Assembly (NCBI GenBank): GCA_945788625.1
Contig: CALZMQ010000029.1
Location: 1-64,000, forward strand
Reading direction: 5' to 3'
Length of the DNA: 64,000 nucleotides
Source of the DNA: an uncultured Woeseiaceae bacterium
GTDB taxonomy: Bacteria; Pseudomonadota; Gammaproteobacteria; Steroidobacterales; Woeseiaceae
Under the pieces are notes generated by a model. The model saw nothing but the letters and a program-made list of their open reading frames with translations. It was not told the DNA's origin and did no database searches. The position numbers and the translations under genes are program-made. Positions 7,299 to 16,357 of the stretch are shown here, in pieces. Position 1 is the stretch's first letter. Each line of letters begins with the position of its first letter.

Positions 7299-8871
7299 TA
7301 TTCACCTCACCGCTGTGCGACGCCGGCACGTCATAGCTGACACGTATGCGGAAGCGTGCGATATCCGCCGCACCGGAGTCGGCGATTTCCCCGGACACGG
7401 CGGCACTCGGGCTGGCATTGAACGGGTACTCGATTGTAATTACACGACTGAAGTCAGTTCGGTCCTGGAGGTCCGCTGCCAACTCGTCAATGCGGGCAAA
7501 GGCTCCGCGCATGTTGCCGTCAAACGGAGCGATCTCCGCCGTTAACACGGCGCCGACCTCGTCTATCCTGGTTATCGGTTGCGGCATTGGCCGGTTTCCA
7601 CTGCGTCGCGGCGCCTGTCCCTCTGCGACGCGGGATTCCGCAAGCCACTCCAGTTTTCGCACCTGTATTTCGGGGTATTCGCCAAGCACCGCGCCGACCT
7701 GGTTCATCACCCAGGGGATAGGTAGGCGATTTTCAAGGATGAACTCGCCCGTATCGACGGCGAGCTTCATCTCCTGTGAATCGGCTTTGATGGGATCGAA
7801 CTTCTCGTTCTCCCGCCGGAACGTCTCCGAGAGCTGTGCGAGCTGCGACTGGATATCGTCGACCTGCTTGCTCAGGAGCCAGGTGTCACTGAACAAGACC
7901 GCCGCGCAGACGGAACAGACCGCCGCGATGGCTGCCGCGCCGCCGATAATTGCGTGGCGAAGCCGCCGCAGATTCCAATAAGCGGTTTCGCCCGATGTCG
8001 CGTAGCTGTGTTTCGGCCGTCGGTCGAAGAGCGCGGCAAGATAAATGGTCTCGATATGACCAATGTCGGCAAATGGTGCCTGGCAGGTCTTCCTGGCAAC
8101 GGTTTCGGGTTCGATGCACGTAAACGTCGTAGAGCTTTGTGCCGCACCCAGCTCGACGATGCGCGCCGCTGTTTCCGGCTCTGCCACGACACACACATTG
8201 AGCGATTCCATAATGCCGAGTAATCGCACACGCTCCAGGTAACGACGGCTGCGCTCTGCTTCGGTAACGATGAACTGCGCGTACGCGTCCTCACCGACCC
8301 TCGGTGACCGCGACAAACGTGCGCTGCAAAGACGGCCGTCCTTGAGGTATACCTGGCGCAGCCTGTTGCCCTGATGCGAGGCGACCAGCAATGTCGGCGC
8401 CGTCCGATCAACCAGTTTGCCGAAAATATCGGGCGCCATCAGCGGCACGGAAAACACACCGCAGAGGGGGGTCTTGTGCTTGAGGATGATCTGCAGCCAG
8501 GGATCCAGAAGCTCTTGATTTGAAATCGCGCTGAGCAATACAGTGAATTCGTCATCGCCCTTGTTCGCCCTGCCCTGATAGTCCGCTATTCGGTACGGCG
8601 TGTTGCGGAATTTGCGCGCGCTGCGGCGTTCGATGAGCGCCTTCCTGTCGCGCGCGGCGAGCCTGGGTATGGTGTCCATCCCGAATTCTTCTTCGATAAC
8701 GTCCACCAACAATGCGCTGGCCTGTTCGGGTAACTCGCCCAGGTACGCATCGAACTCGCGCAGGCCTTCATCATCGTCCGGGAACGTGGCAAGGCGCGAC
8801 AGCACACCGCCCTCCCGGATCCATATACAGAGCGAACCCTGCGTGACGTAAAATGTGCGTTGCACTGTCAT
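7285..8871 (-). CDS. PilM-PilN / GspL-like inner-membrane assembly protein
   Basis: The protein has about 528 residues. ATG at 8871 is chosen; a GTG at 8880 would overlap the upstream stop and neither has a strong ribosome site. The first 300 residues are cytoplasmic and could adopt the actin-like fold of PilM/GspL. A single transmembrane helix lies at about 315-335 (AIIGGAAAIAAVCSVCAAVLF), followed by a coiled coil and a periplasmic ferredoxin-like part. One protein thus covers what PilM and PilN do separately, as in GspL or MshI. It should recruit the ATPase encoded two genes upstream. Classical PilM nucleotide motifs are not evident, so the fold assignment is inferred. Confidence 0.6.
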   Translation of the reverse strand: MTVQRTFYVTQGSLCIWIREGGVLSRLATFPDDDEGLREFDAYLGELPEQASALLVDVIEEEFGMDTIPRLAARDRKALIERRSARKFRNTPYRIADYQGRANKGDDEFTVLLSAISNQELLDPWLQIILKHKTPLCGVFSVPLMAPDIFGKLVDRTAPTLLVASHQGNRLRQVYLKDGRLCSARLSRSPRVGEDAYAQFIVTEAERSRRYLERVRLLGIMESLNVCVVAEPETAARIVELGAAQSSTTFTCIEPETVARKTCQAPFADIGHIETIYLAALFDRRPKHSYATSGETAYWNLRRLRHAIIGGAAAIAAVCSVCAAVLFSDTWLLSKQVDDIQSQLAQLSETFRRENEKFDPIKADSQEMKLAVDTGEFILENRLPIPWVMNQVGAVLGEYPEIQVRKLEWLAESRVAEGQAPRRSGNRPMPQPITRIDEVGAVLTAEIAPFDGNMRGAFARIDELAADLQDRTDFSRVITIEYPFNASPSAAVSGEIADSGAADIARFRIRVSYDVPASHSGEVNNEPG

Positions 8872-8872
8872 T

Positions 8873-10075
8873 CTAGACACCGATACTGCTGATCGTTTCG
8901 TAGATCGGCCCGAGCACCGACAGCATGATCCAACCCATGATCCCGCCCAGCACGACGGTCATAGCCGGTTCTATTATCGCTTTGAGCCGGTCTATGGATT
9001 CGGTGACCTCCCGGTCATAAAAGTAACTGACGTTGTTCAGCGCATCGTCCAACTGCCCGGTCGACTCGCCCATCCGTACCATGCGCACAACCAGTGGCGG
9101 GAACAATTCGGTGGCCTCGATGCTGGCACTGAGCGACTTGCCGTCGGCAATTGCTGCCGAGATATCTTGCATCGCGCCGCGAATCACGACGTTGCCCGCA
9201 ATGTCTTCGCTGATGCGCAACGACGCGAGAATGTCGAGACCCGAGCTGTAACAAAGCGCGAAATAGCTCGCGAATCGACTCAGCACCAGCTTCGACAGAA
9301 TCGGACCGACGTACCATATTTTCAGCTTCCAGCCGTCGACGATGTAGCGAAAAGCGGTGCTGCGCGCAGCCTGCAGTTTGACGAACAGCAGCACTACCCC
9401 GGGTAACGGCACTGCCCACCACCAGTGCTGCACCAGGAAATTTGAAAACGCTATCAGGGCGCGCGTATGTATCGGCAGGTCCTGGCCCATTTCGCGAATG
9501 AAATCGACCATCTGCGGCACGACGTACAACATCATGAACAACATTACGCCGACAACAACCACTGCGACGAAGGCGGGATATAGGATCACCGTTTTCGCCT
9601 TCGACATCAGCTCGTCCTGCCACTTGAGCGACTCCGTCAGTTTGAGCATGACGTCCGGCAATTCGCCGGACTCCTCACCAACGGCGATCAGGCTGACGAA
9701 GACGTCATCGAATACGTCGGGGAACTCCGCCATGGCCTGCGACATTGTCTTGCCGACTTCGACCGCGGATATCAGGTTGCCGATGACTTCCTGGAACGCG
9801 GCATTATCGGTGCTGTCACGCAAATCGGTCAGCGCCTCCAGGATCGGCAATCCCGCGCGCGTCATCTGTTCCAGGTGGAAACAAAAACCAATGAGTTCCT
9901 TGCGGCTGACGCGCGTCTTGCGACGAAACAGGCTGGCCCCCTTCTCCGCGCATCGGAGCATTTCGACGCCCGACTGCCGGAGTTGCGCCTCGAGGGCGTG
10001 CTCGCTGTTCGCCTCCAGGTTTCCCTCGATGATACCGCCGTTCGCGTCGACCGCCCTGTAAAAGAAATTCGGCAC
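8873..10075 (-). CDS. Type II secretion / type IV pilus platform protein GspF/PilC/MshG family
   Basis: The protein has 400 residues, the normal family length, with a GTG start at 10075. It begins MPNFFYRAVD, the conserved opening of GspF proteins, and has two homologous cytoplasmic domains (about residues 65-190 and 270-390) separated by hydrophobic segments near 165-190, 220-240 and 375-395. The LPDVMLKLTE and VVRMVRMGE segments fit the T2SSF signature of each repeat. It lies four bases downstream of the ATPase gene, and ATPase plus platform is a conserved pair in all such systems. It sits in the inner membrane and transmits ATPase motion to pilin addition. Confidence 0.93.
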   Translation of the reverse strand: MPNFFYRAVDANGGIIEGNLEANSEHALEAQLRQSGVEMLRCAEKGASLFRRKTRVSRKELIGFCFHLEQMTRAGLPILEALTDLRDSTDNAAFQEVIGNLISAVEVGKTMSQAMAEFPDVFDDVFVSLIAVGEESGELPDVMLKLTESLKWQDELMSKAKTVILYPAFVAVVVVGVMLFMMLYVVPQMVDFIREMGQDLPIHTRALIAFSNFLVQHWWWAVPLPGVVLLFVKLQAARSTAFRYIVDGWKLKIWYVGPILSKLVLSRFASYFALCYSSGLDILASLRISEDIAGNVVIRGAMQDISAAIADGKSLSASIEATELFPPLVVRMVRMGESTGQLDDALNNVSYFYDREVTESIDRLKAIIEPAMTVVLGGIMGWIMLSVLGPIYETISSIGV

Positions 10076-10079
10076 GGTG

Positions 10080-11807
10080 CTATTGCACCCTTGCCGTCAG
10101 ATCGACCACACGGGAGATTTCGGACAGGCTCGTCATACCGCTGAGTACGTGCCGTACCGCGTCCTCCGCCAGTTCCTTGAAACCGCCGTCCAGGGCTGTC
10201 TCGTGCATCTCCCTGCGCGTAGCACCACGTGCGACCATCTCGTCCAGTTCCTGGTTCATCTTCAGAACCTCGACGACGGCGAGTCGTCCCCTGTAGCCCA
10301 GGAAGTTGCAGGACTCGCAGGCTCCGCCGCGGTACAGAAGTACGGGTTTGGAACTGCTGATGCCGAGCAGTTTGCGCTCTGCCTCGTCGGGGGCATACGC
10401 CTGTTTGCAGTGACGGCACAGCCGCCGCACGAGTCGCTGCGCGACGATACCGATAATGTTGCCCGCCATGATCTGCGGCTTCACGCCAATGTCGACCAAT
10501 CGCGGTATAGCGCCTAGCGCCGAATTGGTGTGCAGTGTCGTAAATACCTGGTGCCCGGTCATTGCGGCGCGAAACGCCATTTCGGCGGTCTCTTCGTCGC
10601 GGACTTCGCCAACAAGAATGATGTCAGGATCCTGCCGCATCATCGAGCGTATGCCGTTGGCAAAGTCGAGCTTGGCGGCCTCGTTCAGCGAGGTTTGCCT
10701 GATCATCGGCATTGGGTACTCGACCGGGTCTTCGAGTGTCATGATGTTGACCGACTCGTCGTTGCGGTAATTGAGCATCGAGTAGAGCGTAGTCGTCTTG
10801 CCGCTGCCCGTCGGTCCCGTTACCAGGATGATGCCTTCGGGCCTTGCCATCATTACCTGCAATGCAGTCAGCGTCTCCCGCACCAGGTTCAGTTTTTCCA
10901 GCGGCACAATACCCTTGCGGCGATCGAGTATACGCAGGACGAAATTCTCGCCGTGCGTCGTCTGCTGGCATGCGACACGAAAATCGATCGGACGTCCCGC
11001 GAGCGTCAAGGAGATTCGACCATCCTGCGGCGCTCGCGTCTCCGCAATATTCATTTTTGCCATCACCTTGAGTCGTACTACCATGCCCGGCCAATAGCTG
11101 CGATGCAGCGCCATCACCTGGCGAAGAACGCCGTCAATGCGGTAGCGAACGCGCAGGAAGCCCGACTCGGGCTCGAGGTGAATATCGGACGCCTCGCGCT
11201 TGACCGCGTCGGCGAGAATCGCGTCGACCATCCGGATCAACGGGTGGCTGTACTCTTCGCTTTCGACCGCGACGTTGAGATCGTCGACTTCGCCGGTGTC
11301 TATTTCACGGAGGATCCCCTGTATCGACAATTCGTACTGGTAGAACTGCTCGATCGCCGATTCGATCTCCGCCTCGCCCGCCATCAGCGTCGCAATGCCA
11401 ATGCCGCTGCCGAGCGTCGCTGCTACCTGATCGATGGCGATCACGTTGAATGTGTCCGCCATGGCCAGCGTCAGGACCTTCTCGTTCTTGTCGAAGTTGA
11501 TAGGCAGCATGCTGTAACGGCGCGCAATGTTTTTCGGCACCATCTTGAGTGCGTCCGGATCGGGAATCGCCGTACTGAGGTCGATACTGTCATGCCCCAG
11601 AGACTCGCCCAGCGTGTCACGCAGAACGCCTTCACTGATGAGGCCGAGATTGACGAGGATCCGACCGAGCGGCTCATCGCGCCTGTTCTGCTCCTTCAAC
11701 GCAACCTGCAACTGGTCTTCGCTGATCAACCCGGCTTCGATAAGACGTTCGCCCAGCGGCATGCTGGGTTCCGTAGTCGGTAGTACGCGCACCGTGGTCG
11801 TTGTCAC
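10080..11807 (-). CDS. Pilus assembly ATPase with MshEN c-di-GMP-binding motifs (MshE/PilB/GspE family)
   Basis: The protein has 575 residues. The GTG start overlaps the upstream stop as GTGA. The N-terminus carries two tandem MshEN-type motifs (PLGERLIEAG near 17-26 and PLGRILVNLG near 46-55, each followed by a conserved Leu/Gln pattern). In MshE proteins these bind c-di-GMP. The ATPase core has Walker A GPTGSGKTT (331-339), an Asp-box/Walker B region around LVGEVRDEETA, and a His-box FTTLHTNSA. A four-cysteine zinc site (CRHC and CESC) sits near 465-500. It powers pilin polymerisation or pseudopilus extension and is probably activated by c-di-GMP. A retraction ATPase (PilT) is absent from the window. 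Confidence 0.92.
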   Translation of the reverse strand: MTTTTVRVLPTTEPSMPLGERLIEAGLISEDQLQVALKEQNRRDEPLGRILVNLGLISEGVLRDTLGESLGHDSIDLSTAIPDPDALKMVPKNIARRYSMLPINFDKNEKVLTLAMADTFNVIAIDQVAATLGSGIGIATLMAGEAEIESAIEQFYQYELSIQGILREIDTGEVDDLNVAVESEEYSHPLIRMVDAILADAVKREASDIHLEPESGFLRVRYRIDGVLRQVMALHRSYWPGMVVRLKVMAKMNIAETRAPQDGRISLTLAGRPIDFRVACQQTTHGENFVLRILDRRKGIVPLEKLNLVRETLTALQVMMARPEGIILVTGPTGSGKTTTLYSMLNYRNDESVNIMTLEDPVEYPMPMIRQTSLNEAAKLDFANGIRSMMRQDPDIILVGEVRDEETAEMAFRAAMTGHQVFTTLHTNSALGAIPRLVDIGVKPQIMAGNIIGIVAQRLVRRLCRHCKQAYAPDEAERKLLGISSSKPVLLYRGGACESCNFLGYRGRLAVVEVLKMNQELDEMVARGATRREMHETALDGGFKELAEDAVRHVLSGMTSLSEISRVVDLTARVQ

Positions 11808-12331
11808 GGCAAGATACCTTCGCTGCTGTCAACCTGGCCGTCGATCAGGAACGGGAAGCGAGTAGCCTCCGTTCGATTCACTGTATCGATCCCCGCAGCA
11901 CCCGCGTTAACCCGCGACCCGGAGACAACGGCGCCGAGATTGGTACTGTTGTCGGTCGCCGCAACTTGCTGGTAGGAAATCCAGCCGCCCGCGCCCATCG
12001 CAGCAACGATCAGGCACAGCAGCGGCGAAAAGCGAGCCAGTTCCCGAATGGCGTGCGTCCGCGCCAGCGCCGGTAACCTGTTGGCGATTTGCCCGGCGTG
12101 CCGTTCGCCATACGCAGTATCGTCGTCGGTTTCGTCCGTTTGCGCTTCCGCCACGACCAGGGAGTTGGTTGTTACCATCAGTTCGAATTCGGCGTCGGGG
12201 CTACCCTGTTCGTCATTTGCGGTAGCGTCGAATTCCTCGCCCGCTGAATCGATAGTGCCGGTGTCGGCCAGTGACTGATCGTCGTCGTTGACGGCCGCCT
12301 GGCGAAGTGCATCTACTAGAAGGCTCTTCAT
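11804..12331 (-). CDS. Single-pass membrane protein of unknown function in the pilus locus
   Basis: The protein has 175 residues; its stop overlaps the ATPase start by four bases, and its start is 11 bases after the secretin gene. An acidic, low-complexity N-terminal part (about 1-95) is followed by one transmembrane helix (about 103-123) and a short C-terminal tail predicted to face the periplasm. No catalytic motif is seen. In MSHA loci this position, between secretin and assembly ATPase, is held by MshM (an ATPase) and MshN (TPR). This protein resembles neither in size or motif, though MshN is also a single-pass membrane protein. It may couple the secretin to the ATPase platform. I do not recognise a family. 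Confidence 0.55.
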   Translation of the reverse strand: MKSLLVDALRQAAVNDDDQSLADTGTIDSAGEEFDATANDEQGSPDAEFELMVTTNSLVVAEAQTDETDDDTAYGERHAGQIANRLPALARTHAIRELARFSPLLCLIVAAMGAGGWISYQQVAATDNSTNLGAVVSGSRVNAGAAGIDTVNRTEATRFPFLIDGQVDSSEGILP

Positions 12332-12342
12332 AGGGATACCCG

Positions 12343-14031
12343 TTATCGGTATTCGATTGTGCTTACCGGCCGTGACTCCGCCGCAACATCGTAGTAGTCC
12401 GCAAGTCGGGCCCCTTCGACAGACGCCGATCCGTTATGCACAATCGTGGGTTTGAGGAAAATGACCAGCTCGGTCTTGACCAATTTTTCGCGCGTATAAG
12501 AAAAAAGGTTGCCGAGCTTCGGAATTCGTGACAGCCCGGGCACCCCGTCTTTCTCGCTCTCTCGTTCGTTTTGCATGAGTCCGCCGAGCACGATCGTGCG
12601 ACCGTCCATCACCTGCAACAGCGATTCGATTTCACGGACCTGGATTTCCGGAATCAGGTTGTCGAATTCGGCACCCGCAAGCCGCGGCGCGGGGTCCACA
12701 GCAAAACCCGTAATCCGGCTGATGGTCGGCCTGATGTTGAGACTGACATAGCCCGTATCGCTGATCTGCGGCGTGACGCTCAACACGAGCCCGACGGGTA
12801 CGGTGTGAATCTCGCTGGTGAACGTACGACGTTCCGGAATATTTTCCGTTGCGTCACGGATATCCAGTTCGACGGTAAAGAACACGTTCTCGTTGACGAC
12901 TTTGAGCAGCGACGTCTGGTTATTCAGCGCCATGATTTTCGGGCTCGATAGAACCTTGGTATCGCCGAACTGCTGCAGCAGCCGCACCGTCGCCGTAATG
13001 CTGCTGCCGTCCGCGTCGGCGTCGTTGAACCCGAGTGACACGAACGGGGCGACACGCAGGTCTCCGCCGAGCAGGTCGGCTTGCGCCGAGACGCCATTGC
13101 TGCCGAGACCCATGTTATCTGAGAGTCGCTGCCAGTCGACGCCTGCCTGGTAGTTGTCACTAAGCTCGACTTCGACGATCGTCATTTCGATCAATACCTG
13201 CCGCTGTGCATTTACCATGATGCTATCGAGGTGCTCTTGCACCTCGGCATGCTGCTTCTGGTTACCGAGTACGGTCACGACACCTGACATCTGATTGACG
13301 ATGACGGGGTCGTTTTCCTGTGGAGAAACGGTCTTGTCGGCGGCGCGATTACTCTTGATGATCGCCTCCAGCCCTGACTCGAGCGATGCCCAGAAGTCAT
13401 TGTTCGAAGTGTTCTTGACGGTCGTCTTCGAAATATTCCCCTGTTCGTCGCCGGCACCGCTGGTTTGCTCGCCAACCGTGCCGCCTGATGTCGCTATTTG
13501 CGTCGCGACACCCACTTCACCTTCGCTCTGGCGCGCGATGTTTACGTAGTCGACGATATAGTTGTGCCAGTAGGGAACATCGTCCTGCACGACGAGATTG
13601 GCGCCGAGCAGGCGAAAACGCAGCTTCGCCTGCTCGGCGATACGACCGAGAATTTCCGGCAGCGGGCGCTCGACGGCATTCATTGTAACGGTCTTGTCGC
13701 TGTCCGCCTGCAGATCCAGTTCGAGGCCCGCATCGCGGGCGAGCGAAAACAGCAGATCGATGACCGGCACTTCCTTGACGACGACTGTGTACGCAGGAAC
13801 AGGGAGACGCTCGACCGGCTCGGGACGCGGCGGCGGCGCGGCAACGGGTGGCTCGATTACCGCCTCGGGTTCGACCTCGCCAACGACATGGCCCGGCGAA
13901 AAATCGACTGTCCGCGGTCCCGCGCAGGCGGTCAGCAACAGGCAGGCTCCGAACAGCAAAACGGAACGACAGGACAAACGCCCAGCGTCGACATTGGCTC
14001 GGTGCTGTTCGGCAAGATTGTCGCTCGACAT
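12343..14031 (-). CDS. Outer-membrane secretin lipoprotein (MshL/PilQ/GspD family)
   Basis: The protein has 562 residues. ATG at 14031 is preferred; a TTG at 14052 would add seven residues. A lipoprotein signal ends LLLTAC (Cys near residue 36). It is followed by a proline-rich linker, an STN/N0-type domain (about 90-160), N-domain modules and a secretin barrel in the last 250 residues. The VPGLSRIPKLGNLF segment near the C-terminus is the conserved secretin signature. It forms the outer-membrane gate through which the pilus or substrate passes. It is the first gene of the operon and has a sigma-28-like promoter 39 bases upstream. Lipid modification and the absence of a separate pilotin gene suggest self-targeting. 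Confidence 0.92.
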   Translation of the reverse strand: MSSDNLAEQHRANVDAGRLSCRSVLLFGACLLLTACAGPRTVDFSPGHVVGEVEPEAVIEPPVAAPPPRPEPVERLPVPAYTVVVKEVPVIDLLFSLARDAGLELDLQADSDKTVTMNAVERPLPEILGRIAEQAKLRFRLLGANLVVQDDVPYWHNYIVDYVNIARQSEGEVGVATQIATSGGTVGEQTSGAGDEQGNISKTTVKNTSNNDFWASLESGLEAIIKSNRAADKTVSPQENDPVIVNQMSGVVTVLGNQKQHAEVQEHLDSIMVNAQRQVLIEMTIVEVELSDNYQAGVDWQRLSDNMGLGSNGVSAQADLLGGDLRVAPFVSLGFNDADADGSSITATVRLLQQFGDTKVLSSPKIMALNNQTSLLKVVNENVFFTVELDIRDATENIPERRTFTSEIHTVPVGLVLSVTPQISDTGYVSLNIRPTISRITGFAVDPAPRLAGAEFDNLIPEIQVREIESLLQVMDGRTIVLGGLMQNERESEKDGVPGLSRIPKLGNLFSYTREKLVKTELVIFLKPTIVHNGSASVEGARLADYYDVAAESRPVSTIEYR

Positions 14032-14069
14032 ACGCTGGGGCCCTTTTGACAAATGGAGTTACCCCTCAG

Positions 14070-14096
14070 TTGTCGCCTGTCCGGCGAAATTCTTTA
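14070..14096 (-). promoter_or_regulatory. Sigma-28-like promoter ahead of the secretin operon
   Basis: On the minus strand it reads TAAAGAAT, 11 bases, GGCGACAA. The -35 TAAAG and the spacing match FliA promoters; the -10 differs from GCCGATAA at two positions. It ends 39 bases upstream of the secretin ATG. It is weaker than the fliC or pomA sites. Confidence 0.4.
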
Positions 14097-14114
14097 GCCG
14101 CGAGGCCCTGGGAC

Positions 14115-14141
14115 TAAAGAAAACCGCGGACCGGCCGCTAC
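14115..14141 (+). promoter_or_regulatory. Weak sigma-28-like element ahead of the potassium channel gene
   Basis: It reads TAAAGAAA, 11 bases, GCCGCTAC, with two mismatches in the -10 box. It is divergent from the secretin promoter and lies 32 bases upstream of the GTG at 14173. Chance occurrence cannot be excluded. Confidence 0.3.
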
Positions 14142-14172
14142 TGACCGTTGACGAGACTTCGGAGCCGTCTCC

Positions 14173-15186
14173 GTGCACGGATCTGCATCAACCACATCGA
14201 GCGTCGAGGTCGCGGCGCCGACACTGCGCAACAGCGTATTTCACGCCCTCGAGACGGCGAAGGACGAGAACCTGCTCAGCCGGGTCGTCGATTACCTTCT
14301 CATCGGGCTGATTCTGGCCAGCGTATTGGCGGTCATCCTTGAGTCCATACCCAGCTTCGACGCGAAATACGCGACACCGCTGTCGCTGTTCGAGATAGTC
14401 ACGGTCTTCATATTCACGGTCGAGTACCTGCTGCGTCTCTGGAGTTCGGTGGAGCGAGACGCGAAATCCGGCAGGAGCGCGTTCCAGGCGCGCCTGCGAT
14501 ACATGACCTCGTTCCACGCGATCATCGACATCCTTGCCATCCTGCCTTTCTATTTGATGGCGCTGGGCACGTGGGGCACCCTGGACATGCGCTTCCTGCG
14601 TGCGGTGCGGCTGCTTCGGGTGCTGAAGCTGACGCGCTATTCAGCGGCAATGAACATGGTGTTCACGACCTTCAGGGAAAACGGACGCGCGCTCGCGGCG
14701 GCGTTCCTGATCCTCGTAACCGTCATGCTGCTGGCGGCTTCCGGCATGTATTACTTCGAGCGCGATGCGCAGCCCGATGATTTCGGCAGCATACCGGCGG
14801 CCATGTGGTGGGCATTCGCCACGCTGACCACCGTCGGCTACGGCGACGTCACGCCGATTACGGTCGGCGGCAAGATCTTCGGGGCACTGATTACGGTCGT
14901 CGGCATCGGCATGGTCGCGTTGCCGACGAGTATCCTGGCGACAGGGTACAGCCAGCAGATGAGAACAAGCACGACGCGCTACCAGGACAAGGCCGACAAG
15001 GCACTGGATGACGGCGTGCTGAGCGAATCGGAAATTCGCGATCTCGAGGAATTGCGGCTCGACCTCGGGCTCGGCAAACACACGGCCAGCCAGATACTGG
15101 ACGAAGGGCGGGTGCGGCGCGCCCTGCAGCAAAACAACGACGTCTGCCCGCATTGCCGGCAATCCATGGGTCGCGGCACCGGCTAG
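14173..15186 (+). CDS. Voltage-gated potassium channel
   Basis: The protein has 337 residues and starts at GTG 14173 with CGGAG eight bases upstream. It has six transmembrane segments in the Kv layout. The fourth is Arg-rich (RFLRAVRLLRVLKLTR, about 140-155), and the pore loop carries the selectivity filter TTVGYGD at 219-225. After S6 a cytoplasmic tail of about 85 residues contains helices and ends with a CPHC pair that might bind metal. It would conduct K+ across the inner membrane in response to potential. It is transcribed away from the pilus operon and converges with the split FleQ gene, leaving one base between stops. Any link to motility is only positional. Family assignment is firm. 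Confidence 0.93.
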   Translation: MHGSASTTSSVEVAAPTLRNSVFHALETAKDENLLSRVVDYLLIGLILASVLAVILESIPSFDAKYATPLSLFEIVTVFIFTVEYLLRLWSSVERDAKSGRSAFQARLRYMTSFHAIIDILAILPFYLMALGTWGTLDMRFLRAVRLLRVLKLTRYSAAMNMVFTTFRENGRALAAAFLILVTVMLLAASGMYYFERDAQPDDFGSIPAAMWWAFATLTTVGYGDVTPITVGGKIFGALITVVGIGMVALPTSILATGYSQQMRTSTTRYQDKADKALDDGVLSESEIRDLEELRLDLGLGKHTASQILDEGRVRRALQQNNDVCPHCRQSMGRGTG

Positions 15187-15187
15187 G

Positions 15188-16357
15188 CTACACGGCAGAC
15201 GCAGCGCCTTTCCTTGATTGACCGAGATCGTAGCGCCGGATTTTTTCCACCAGGGTCGTGCGGCCGACGCCAAGCAATTCGGCGGCCCGCTGCACGACAC
15301 CATCAGCCTCGACGAGCGCCTGGTGGATCATGTCCTGCTCGATCTTCGCAAGGTAGACCTTGAGGTCGAGGCCTTCACTCGGAAGGCTGACACGAGGCCT
15401 GGCGGATACCGCATTCAGGCGACTGCTCAAAACCTGGTTGTTCGCAGGTTCGGTCTCTTCTTGCGCGACGATCGGCCACGGCAAATCGGCGGGCTTCACG
15501 ACACTGTCGGGTTTGATGACCATGAGACGCTCGATGAGGTTCGCGAGCTCGCGAACGTTGCCCGACCAGGTGTAGTCCTTCAGTGCCTGCATCGCGTCGC
15601 CGGAAATCTGCAGCGATGCCGATTTTTCGGCGCCGACGCGACGGATGAATTCGTCGACGAGCGGCGGGATATCGTCAGGCCGTTCGCGCAGCGGCGTAAT
15701 CTCGATCGGGAAAACGCTCAGGCGATAATAGAGGTCTTCCCGGAACTTGCCGGTCTCGATACGTTTTGGCAAATCCCGGTGCGTTGCCGCGATCAGCCGC
15801 ACGTCAACCGGAATGCTCTCGGTGCTGCCGACCCGCTCGATCACCCTCTCTTCAAGTACGCGCAGCAGTTTGACCTGCATTACGGTCGGCATGTCACCTA
15901 TCTCATCGAGGAAGAACGTGCCGCCTTTCGCTTGTTCGAAACGACCTTCGCGCGCGCTCACGGCGCCGGTAAAGGCACCTTTTTCGTGCCCGAATAACTC
16001 GCTTTCGAGCAGGCTTTCCGGGATGGCGCCGCAATTGACTGCCACGAAAGGACCCTTGCGCCCCGATTGCTCGTGAATTTGCCTCGCCACCACTTCCTTG
16101 CCGGTACCCGACTCACCCGTAATCAGCACGGTAGCCAGCGAAGGAGCGACCTGCTCGATCATGCGGCGCACCTGCTGGGTATCCGGACTATTGCCAATCA
16201 GCCGGCTACTGCCGTGCTGCCGTTCCGTATGGTCGCTGCGGCTGTGGGCAGCGCGAATTTCGGCAAGCACTTCGCCAAGTGCGTCGAGGCGGACGGGATA
16301 CTCGAGCGAATGAAATCGGGCCCATGGATACGTTGTGTGAAGTTCGGCTGCTATCAT
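15188..16357 (-). CDS. FleQ-family sigma-54 activator, AAA+ and DNA-binding part (second half of a split gene)
   Basis: This frame encodes 389 residues and begins inside the FleQ N-terminal domain: the first 30 residues (to AEIRAAH) match the end of that domain. The AAA+ core has Walker A GESGTGKE, the sigma-54 contact loop GAFTGA, Walker B FFLDEIGD and an arginine-finger region with PLRERPDD. The C-terminus has a Fis-type helix-turn-helix ([18 protein letters not shown]). It overlaps the stop of the 89-residue frame upstream as ATGA, with an in-frame TGA three codons before its ATG and only a weak ribosome site. Joined, the two frames give about 478 residues, close to FleQ's usual 490. It should activate sigma-54 flagellar promoters if made. 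Confidence 0.85.
   Translation of the reverse strand: MIAAELHTTYPWARFHSLEYPVRLDALGEVLAEIRAAHSRSDHTERQHGSSRLIGNSPDTQQVRRMIEQVAPSLATVLITGESGTGKEVVARQIHEQSGRKGPFVAVNCGAIPESLLESELFGHEKGAFTGAVSAREGRFEQAKGGTFFLDEIGDMPTVMQVKLLRVLEERVIERVGSTESIPVDVRLIAATHRDLPKRIETGKFREDLYYRLSVFPIEITPLRERPDDIPPLVDEFIRRVGAEKSASLQISGDAMQALKDYTWSGNVRELANLIERLMVIKPDSVVKPADLPWPIVAQEETEPANNQVLSSRLNAVSARPRVSLPSEGLDLKVYLAKIEQDMIHQALVEADGVVQRAAELLGVGRTTLVEKIRRYDLGQSRKGAASAV

Noticed and set aside
10530..11783. Long plus-strand frame opposite the assembly ATPase gene
   Set aside because: It is the GC-rich shadow of a clear ATPase on the other strand and shows no motif.
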